Assembly: GCA_037367405.1 (NCBI GenBank)
Contig: JAZKJV010002626.1
Span: 124,001-188,000 of the forward strand
From: Ottelia alismoides
Lineage: Eukaryota > Streptophyta > Magnoliopsida > Alismatales > Hydrocharitaceae
Length of the DNA stretch: 64,000 bases
Direction of reading: 5' to 3'
Shown: piece after piece, positions 57,720 through 64,000 of the stretch
Layout of the letters: the number at the start of each line of letters is the position of its first letter
Position numbering within the stretch: the stretch's first letter is position 1
Translations under genes and position numbers: made by a program
The notes under the pieces: generated by a model
The model's input: only the letters and a program-made list of their open reading frames with translations
The model's database searches: none
What the model was told of the DNA's origin: nothing

Positions 57720-57948
57720 GAATGTACCTTCCGACGATACCGGCAATGCTCCTCGCAAACGCCAACGTTTCCTCCTCTCCAATCGTAACCCCAGCATGCG
57801 CGAGCTCGTACAAGGTCCACAAGAACGTCGCGCAATATTTATAGGCGGAGAGCTCCTCCTCGACCTTGCATGTTCTCCTTCCTCCCCTCAATGGACGAGG
57901 GGACGCGCTTGGGGCTGTGGATTCACAAGATTCGGTGCGCTGCTCCAT
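57720..57948 (-). CDS. Unassigned exon-like frame near right end of Harbinger element
   Basis: An ATG-initiated frame of about 75 codons on the minus strand contains KVEEELSAYKYCATFLWTLY and ETLAFARSIAGIVGR. It then meets a consensus donor, GAAG|GTACAT. It lies upstream of ORF1 in the direction of transcription, so it may be a first exon of ORF1 or a separate small gene. I do not recognise it. The codon use is GC-rich. Confidence 0.4.
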
Positions 57949-58372
57949 CGTAGACTTGCGGGGAGGAAAGGGATGTGATGTATGAGAGGGCGAGGGGAAC
58001 AGGAGGGCATGCTAGCGGCACCCATATGTCGACGCCAGGCCTCATCCTGTTGTCAACATGCTTGCTGCAAGTGTGGTCGGTGCAGAGGAAGACCGGGGGC
58101 CCAAGGAGGAAGATGACATACCCAAGTCCTGCAGACCGACAGGAAAAAGGGCTTCGTTGCAAGGGAGACCACCTCGATCATTCTGCAAAGTGGCACGTGT
58201 TTCGATGACCTGATGTGACAAGATGTACGAACCGAGCGGAAAAAGGGCTTCTTAAGGGACAAAAGCAACACACCTCGGTGCCCTCCCCATCCCGTTCAAA
58301 CCGCATAACAAATGCGGGTTGCAAGGGGGTGACCCGCTGTGACCCAGGTCACCCCAACAACCAAACACACCC
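57949..58372. other. Right subterminal part of Harbinger element
   Basis: A repeated AAAAAGGGCTTC word (58145 and 58240) and repeated GTGACC/GGTCAC words lie near the right end. No gene. Confidence 0.4.
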
Positions 58373-58375
58373 TAG

Positions 58376-59675
58376 GAGTCACTTAAGGTGAGCGAATGGT
58401 GTCCGGCCATGAAAGCAGAAATGGTTGCTTTACAGTCTCGTGGTATGTGGAGTATTGTTATAGCTCTCGCATACGTGTCTGTTGTAGGATGTAAGTGGGT
58501 GTTCACTGTGAAGTATAGAGCATATGGCAACATTGATCGCTGCAAGGCATGCCTTGTAGCTCGTGGGTTCATCCAGACTTATAAGGTGGACTATCACGAT
58601 GACAAATGCTTTCCTCTATGGTGATATTCAAGAGGAAGTCTACATGCATCAACCACCTTGGTTCATTGCTGAGGGGGAGTCTCAGGAGTCAGAATGCATA
58701 CTTCATAAGGCGATCTATGGACTTAAGCAGAGTCCGAGAACATGGTTTTAGAAGCTCTTAGATGTGATAGAACAGAAGGGGTTCACGAGATCCACTGCAG
58801 ATCACCACCTGTTTGTTCAGAGATCCCAGATGGGCACTGTTGCTTTATTGGTATACATCGATGACATTATCATTACAGGGGATAATGCACATGCGATTCT
58901 AGCAGCCAAGTCTTTCCTGAGTCAACAGTTTGTGACCAAGGACCTTGGCTGTCTACGCTACTTCCTTAGATTGGAGTTCTCCAGTAACCAACGAGGTCTT
59001 GTGATGACTCAATGGAAGTATATCACAGATCTCCTATCAGAGACATGTATGGTAGATTACAAGCCAACAACTACTCCCATGGATCCGAGTATGAACTACG
59101 AAGTTCTATGACGACGACATTGATGAGGTCGACAAGAGGAGATACATGGAGCTAGTTGGGAATTTGCTATATGTGACCATCACTAGGGCATCCATATCCT
59201 TTACAGTAAGCAAAGTGAGTCAGTTCATGGAGCAACCAAAACAGACCCATATGGATGTAGTCCATATGATTTTGAGGTATATGAAGACCTTACATGTCAC
59301 TTGTCTCTTTGTTTAGTAGAGGCACATCCCTTGCTGTTACAACTTGTGTAGATGCAGACTACACAGGATGTCCCAAGGGCAGAAAGGTAACTTCAAGGCT
59401 TGCAGTATTTGCAGAGAATTCATTAGTATCATGGAAGAGCAAGAAGCAGACAATTGTCGCTCGATCGAGTGCTGAACTAGAGTATAGAACTATGGCACAA
59501 GGCATCAGATAGATGATGTGTGTTAGATCAGTTCTGACTAACATAGCCGTTGAGGTGCCTCTTCCTATGCACCTCCAATGCAAAAACCATGTTGCGCTGT
59601 TCATTGCCAACAATCCAACCTTTCATGAGCGAACCAAGCATATCGAGGTAGACAACCACTGCACTCGAGATATAT
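58376..59675 (+). pseudogene. Copia reverse transcriptase and RNase H
   Basis: EWCPAMKAEMVALQSRGMW and GCKWVFTVK (RT start) run to YKVDYH. The sequence then jumps to TNAFLYGDIQEEVYM, a deletion of roughly 40 codons. YGLKQSPRTWF, VYIDDIIITGD (catalytic YIDD intact), KDLGCLRYFLRLEFS and PTTTPMDPS follow. RNase H segments are DADYTGCPKGRKVTSR, LVSWKSKKQTIVARSSAELEYR, and CKNHVALFIANNPTFHERTKHIEVD. Frameshifts occur at about 58620, 59110 and 59290. No LTR was found after it. Confidence 0.88.
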
Positions 59676-60454
59676 TTTTAATGTATTTTTAATGTATTTT
59701 GCCAATTTTATTTTTTTCCAAAAAATATGAGGCTTACGCCTCGATCAGCTCGAGTCTTACATCTCTCCTCACATTTCAGGAAAATATCTTGAACCACCTC
59801 GCGCTTTTTTAAACCTTGCATGTAGTAAGACTTTTGTTGATGCACACAATTAAGTTCGGCTGCTTGAATCGGATGCCATCATATTATAGAACATGAATAG
59901 ACAAATGTGGTAATTGATGAGGTTAATGTGTTTCCATTGGAAATATTGAATGTGATATCAGACATTTGTTATGTAGGGAATTTGGAAATATGATTTGGTT
60001 GTTGATTATGGATCTAATTCAGAAAATATGTTTGATGAGGAAAATCTAGAAGCCATTCTAAAAAAAAGTAAAACTACAAAAGTAAATAAGATATATGGAG
60101 GTTACTGGATGTGATTCAATAAGTGTTTGATAGATGGTTGAAAATAAAAGAATAACACATAATATATTGATGAATCAGGGACTGAAACACTGGTTGGAAG
60201 AAAGTTTAATGATTGCGTTGACAGGTCCTCCTGATGGTGTATAAAATTATGAATGGAATGGAATCTGAGATTGGTGGAAGCAAAATTGCTATCTTTTGAA
60301 AGCTAACGGCAAGACTACTTGAGTAATGTCTCATGCCCTTAACATATGAATACACAACCTTTTGAAATATGGATAGTCTGGACGCAGAGGTCGTGTTAGA
60401 GACAATACTCAAGTAGTTGTAATCGGGTTAGGCAGAGTTGGAGTGGAGGCAGAG
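59676..60454. other. Intergenic or unassigned repeat sequence
   Basis: No gene recognised. A small palindrome GAGGCTTACGCCTC (59729-59742) lies near the copia truncation point. Confidence 0.3.
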
Positions 60455-62950
60455 GTCGCATTAGAAATGGCTGAAGGAGGGAGATGCAAATACTAGATTT
60501 GTTCATGAGGGGAGGTGGGGCAAATGGTCGAAGGAGGAGAAATTTGATTTACTTGATCGAGGTTGGAAATGAAGAGTTTAATGGGGGAGGTGGTGGTAAC
60601 AAGGGTGGTCACGAGTTACTTCAAGAACATGAGTTGATGCTTACCACATAATGGATCTAGATGGTTGGGTTCAGGGGTTAGACACATTATTGAGAATGCC
60701 ACGACATTGTTGACAAGGGATTTTGATGCGCGCGAGGCTTGTGAGGATGTGTTTGCGCTGAATTCGAACGGTTGTCCGGGTCCGGATACCTTCTGTGTCT
60801 TCTTTTTCAATGAGTTCTGGGATTTGGTCTTTGAGGAGGTTATGTGGTTGGTAGTTAAATTTGCTGATGGGAATTCTGGTTTTGATTGATTGAATCAATC
60901 GTTTATTTTTCTGGTGCCCAATAAGGATGTTGCCACGAAGGTGGAAGATTTTCGCTCGATTGCGCTGTCTAACGCGGTCTACCTTAATGTGGTTAAAGTG
61001 TTGGTGAATCGGTTGTAGAGGATCATGAGTGAGATCATCTCTCCCGCCTAGAGTGCATTCTTGCTTAACATGTAGTTGATGGACATTGTTGTTATGAAAT
61101 TTGAAATTGTGGCAGATTGGAGGAGGAAGACAAGGGGAGTCCTGTGGAAAGTTGATTTCTCAAAAGCACTTGGTATTGTTGATTAGCGATTCTTGTGGAC
61201 GTTGTTGTATAGAAGAGGTTCTTCTGACATGTGGATTGGGTGGATGAAGAGGTGCGTCACAACTGCTTCTTGTGCTGTCTTGATGAATGGACAACCCCTT
61301 ACTTTTTGTCATGGCAACAACCATGTCTGTTATGGTAGATTGTGTGGTGATACATGTTTTTTAAGCGATTATTCAAGGGAGGAGGTTTCTCCGCCTATTC
61401 TGCAGTATGCGGGCAACACCATTCTTTTGCGGAGGGTGGACCAGCCATTTGTAGGGGGTTTTTTGTGGTGCCCGACATTTTTGGTGCTATTTTTGGTTTG
61501 AGGCTTAACAAAGTCAAGTTTGAATTTGTGTCTTTGGCTTGGATGAGGAGGATATCCATTCCTATGTGAGCTGGTTGAGGTCCCCACGTAGGGCCTTGCA
61601 TTTGCATTATCTTAGGGTCCCGTTGGCAGTTGGGAGGATGCGTTTGGCGGATTGGTTGACAATGATTGAAAAGTTGGAGAAGAGGCTCGTGGTGTGGAAA
61701 TCTGCTTTCTTGTTTAGCGGCGGTATATTGGTGCTTCTGAATTCAATGTTATCGGCGATCACTATTTTCTCCCTTTCTTCTAAGGTTCTGCCTATGGGGA
61801 TAAGGAAAAGGCTTGAGAGAATTATGAGACGGTTCTGGTCGTCACCTGTAAAGTTGAATGACTTGGCTCTGGTGGATTGGAAGACAGTGGCTTGCTCAAA
61901 GGATGATGGTGGCCTTGGGATGCGAAGCTTGGAGAAGGTGAACAAAGCCTTGCTTTGTAAATGGATCACTCAAATCTGGGGGAATTTCATCAGTTTGGTT
62001 TGCATTCCGATACATAAAATTTATGGGCCCTGCATTTCTCTGGTTTGTATTTCCGACTTTCCCTTTTAATATATTGTGGGGTGGACACCATTGAGTGTTT
62101 CCCCCTACCTTTTAGACTTTAAAAAAAAGGTCCCATTGATCTTTATGTACCCCACTCACACCTTTGGAGAGGGATTTGTGGGGTATTGCAAGATGTTCAT
62201 CCTTTCCTGAAACTTGTAGTAGGTGATGGCACTAGTTTTAAATTTTGACCTGATGATTGGAGTGAGGGGTAGGTACTTGGCATGAGATTCCCACGTCAGT
62301 TGACTTTGGCACCTGATTATGATTGTACCATGGCGAATGTTTGAGACATGCATTCCTTTTTTTCCTGTAGTTTAGATATGAGCTCTTGGATCAGTGAATG
62401 ATTGATCTTATGGAGATGTTGGATGAGTTAGATAGTGTGGATGGGCCTACTGTAGGATGAGGCTGTTGAAGCTGGTCTGATGGAAGATTTTCTGCGAGAA
62501 AAATCTACAAGGTATTGAAGGGTCCGATGATTTTTGTTCTTGGGGGTGTGTGTGGTGGACTGTAGGAGGATTTGGAAGTGGAAGATTCCATCTTAGGTGA
62601 AAGATTCCATCTTAGGTGAAAGTTTGGAAGTGGAAGATTCCATCTTAGGTGTGTGTGGTGGACTGTAGGAGGATTTGGAAGTGGAAGATTCCATCTTAGG
62701 TGAAAGTTTTTGTGGATACTTTAAAGGAAACAACTATTGACAGGTGACAGATTTTTGCGGATCTTTCAAGTGTCCTCATTGTCATGATTTTATTGAAGAT
62801 GCGGACCATCTTTTATTAAAATGTGAAAGCTCTTGGAGGCATGGGAAATCTACGGTGGGTATCGATGGGGTAAGTGTTTCTGAGAATTCATTGGTGCAGA
62901 TTGGCATGACACTAAGGAGGAGAGATCAGGGTGCGTGGCCATGATTTGAG
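60455..62950 (+). pseudogene. L1 ORF2 remnant, copy 2
   Basis: Order of blocks: W-L-K-E-G-D-A-N-T (60460 region), NGCPGPDTFCVFFFNEFWD, VEDFRSIALSNAVYLNVVKVLVNRL, a VADWRRKTRGVLWKVDFSKA segment, RRGSSDMWIGWMKRCVTTAS, LQYAGNTILL (catalytic box YAGN for FADD), RLADWLTMIEKLEKRLVVW, SGGILVLLNSMLSAITIF, DGGLGMRSLEKVNKALLCKW, and a zinc-binding segment CPHCHDFIEDADHLLLKC (62768-62821). Several frameshifts and stops. It is the longer of the two copies and usable as a guide to copy 1. Confidence 0.85.
62547..62709. repeat. 103-bp local duplication in L1 copy 2
   Basis: TGTGTGTGGTGGAC starts at 62547 and again at 62650. Shorter AAGATTCCATCTTAGGTG copies occur four times within the block. Confidence 0.9.
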
Positions 62951-63263
62951 CCTTATGGTTAGCCAGAAATGGGGTAACATTTTGTCATGGAAGATGCTAT
63001 GGTGAAAATGTAGTTGTGCATGAAGAAGCGTTAACTGAGAGTTGGATCATGTAAATTTCCGTGTAGCTGGTAATAATCATGTACATATTTTGGTGAATTA
63101 ACGGTGAAGTTTTTGGACACACACCTATACGGTGGGAGATCAAAAAATATGGATAAAGTCCCTATATATAGTAGAATTTCCTGGTCTTAAGTAGAACTGG
63201 CCAAAAAGTTTAGGTCTTACGAACTTGCTGTTAAGAGTTTCCTTCACGGCAAAAGTTGCCAAC

Positions 63264-63543
63264 GGGCTGCCCCTGGTTTTTTTTCCGCAATTTTTTTGAA
63301 AAATATCACCATATATATTCATCTATATATCCCTTCAATATGCCATTCAAATTTCGCCAAGAATGGAGACTCCTATGCCCTCTATCTAGAACAGGGCGAT
63401 TACAATAATGTTTAGACTGTTATACCTGTTCTGACGAAATTCGAATAACATATTGGAGGGATGTATAGATGAATATACATGATAATATTTTGCAAAAAAA
63501 AATATTGCGGAAAAATGGCCAGGGGCAACCCTAGGGCAGCCCC
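63264..63543. repeat. Long inverted repeat (foldback element)
   Basis: The left arm, about 63264-63358, pairs with the right arm, about 63432-63530. Shared landmarks are TTTTTCCGCAA, ATATTCATCTATA and AATTTCG and their complements. The loop is about 73 bases. The outer ends GGGCTGCCCCTGG and, in reverse complement, GGGGCTGCCC are nearly equal. No ORF. It may be a foldback MITE. Confidence 0.75.
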
Positions 63544-64000
63544 ACTTTTTCCATATCTATATATTCTTTAGAAAAGAATAATTACAAAACTCTCCAGTCA
63601 GGATTGGAAGCAGGCATGAATTATGAATTTGAGGCCAGATTTCTTTTCATTCTCTGGAGATATTTAGATAGGGCAGGGCTTCCACTAGGGATTGGCACCT
63701 TGAAGCGCAAGCTTTTGACCATTTTTTGATCTGGGGTACGTTTTACTGCGACATTGTGGTCTTTATTGGAACAATGCCTTCTGTGGCTAATGCTTAATTT
63801 TCTATGTTCTCACTTGTGAGTATGCATGCTTGCTGAGAAGCTTGTGTTGATGTGATGTGCTCGTATGTGCATGACCTGTTATTTTTCTTCTGAATAATTT
63901 AGATGACTACTAATTTCAAGTAGATATTTTCTGGATTGGCATAAAAAGAGCATGAGATGCTATTTTTTTGAGTTGGACATCTCCTGGATTTTTTTTAAAC
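63544..64000. other. No recognised feature
   Basis: AT-rich unique-looking sequence without coding potential to the window end. Confidence 0.3.

Larger units (their letters stand above)
51871..58372 (-). mobile_element. PIF/Harbinger transposon, 6.5 kb
   Basis: The left end GGGTCAGTTTGGTTGCTGGG and the right end in reverse complement GGGTGTGTTTGGTTGTTGGG form terminal repeats. On the minus strand it encodes ORF1 (Myb/SANT-like, 56376-55700) and ORF2 (DDE transposase, 54800-53650), the diagnostic PIF/Harbinger pair. The 3-bp target duplication is not clear (CAG/TAG). Extra content: a coiled-coil ORF in a 538-bp tandem duplication (52269-53335) and an unassigned exon-like frame (57948-57720). 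Confidence 0.85.
46468..59675 (+). mobile_element. Ty1/copia element, 3'-truncated, with five nested insertions
   Basis: It has a 5' LTR (46468-46617), an initiator-Met primer site, gag, protease, pre-integrase, integrase, RT and RNase H in Ty1/copia order. It is interrupted by a hAT-like MITE (48052-48450), an RTE LINE (about 48890-50388), a LINE/SINE tail (50719-50791), a family X MITE (50883-51107) and a Harbinger element (51871-58372). The 3' end is lost shortly after RNase H; no 3' LTR was found. Confidence 0.85.
60455..63110 (+). mobile_element. L1-type LINE copy 2 (5'-truncated)
   Basis: It contains ORF2 from just before the reverse transcriptase to a zinc-binding C-terminal segment and tail. 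It is the same family as copy 1. It is not interrupted by other elements but has a local 103-bp duplication (62547-62709). Confidence 0.75.

Noticed and set aside
51868..58375. Tested CAG/TAG or TCA/TAG as the Harbinger 3-bp target duplication
   Set aside because: Neither pair matches the TWA preference or is identical, so no target duplication is claimed.

Overview
This window is nuclear DNA of a flowering plant. The evidence is one intact WPP-domain protein gene and transposable elements of plant type: Athila-like Ty3/gypsy with a tRNA-Asp-type primer site, Ty1/copia with an initiator-Met primer site, RTE-clade LINEs ending in (TTG)n, L1-type LINEs, CACTA, PIF/Harbinger and several MITEs. 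The GC-rich third codon positions of the WPP gene hint at a monocot, but that is only an inference. No rRNA, tRNA, CRISPR or prokaryotic signal was seen.

Layout. 1-11.2 kb: minus-strand, mostly non-autonomous Athila-like element A (5' LTR from 8618, primer site 8598-8615, 3' end off-window), split by a plus-strand LTR of a related element (1142-4124) and a gag-like remnant with a 188-bp tandem duplication. 11,202-23,643: element B, complete, with 3.2-kb LTRs, an ATTTA target duplication, primer site, polypurine tract and a degenerate coding region that has a protease-like domain and a novel accessory ORF but no reverse transcriptase. 24-30 kb: rearranged pieces of the same superfamily, a minus-strand Athila-type gag (C) head-to-head with a plus-strand B-like element (E). 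30-39 kb: a decayed minus-strand gypsy pol (D) split inside the RT frame by a 6.9-kb CACTA element, which itself holds a truncated RTE LINE and a compound microsatellite.

41.2-41.8 kb: the only host gene recognised, an intronless WPP/MAF1-like nuclear-envelope protein. 42.6-46.5 kb: L1 copy 1, interrupted by a 1.57-kb element with 9-bp target duplications and then by a 368-bp tandem duplication. 46.5-59.7 kb: a Ty1/copia element split by a hAT-like MITE, an RTE LINE (itself carrying a MITE), a 73-bp LINE/SINE tail with 13-bp target duplications, a second MITE of the same family, and a 6.5-kb PIF/Harbinger element with both ORF1 (Myb/SANT-like) and ORF2 (DDE transposase). 60.4-63.1 kb: L1 copy 2. 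63.26-63.54 kb: a long inverted repeat.

Nothing here works as a multi-gene pathway; the window is a stack of nested insertions. The most interesting unexplained structure is a set of hairpins in elements A, B and E (with weaker copies in D). Each has the form TATACTTAG(N)...(N)CTAAGTATA followed by a run of G, and the variable stem bases change on both arms together. Other points of interest are the duplicated 33-residue motif in B's accessory ORF, loss of the retropepsin active-site signature in all three related copies, G-box clusters in the LTRs, and a tandemly duplicated coiled-coil ORF inside the Harbinger element.
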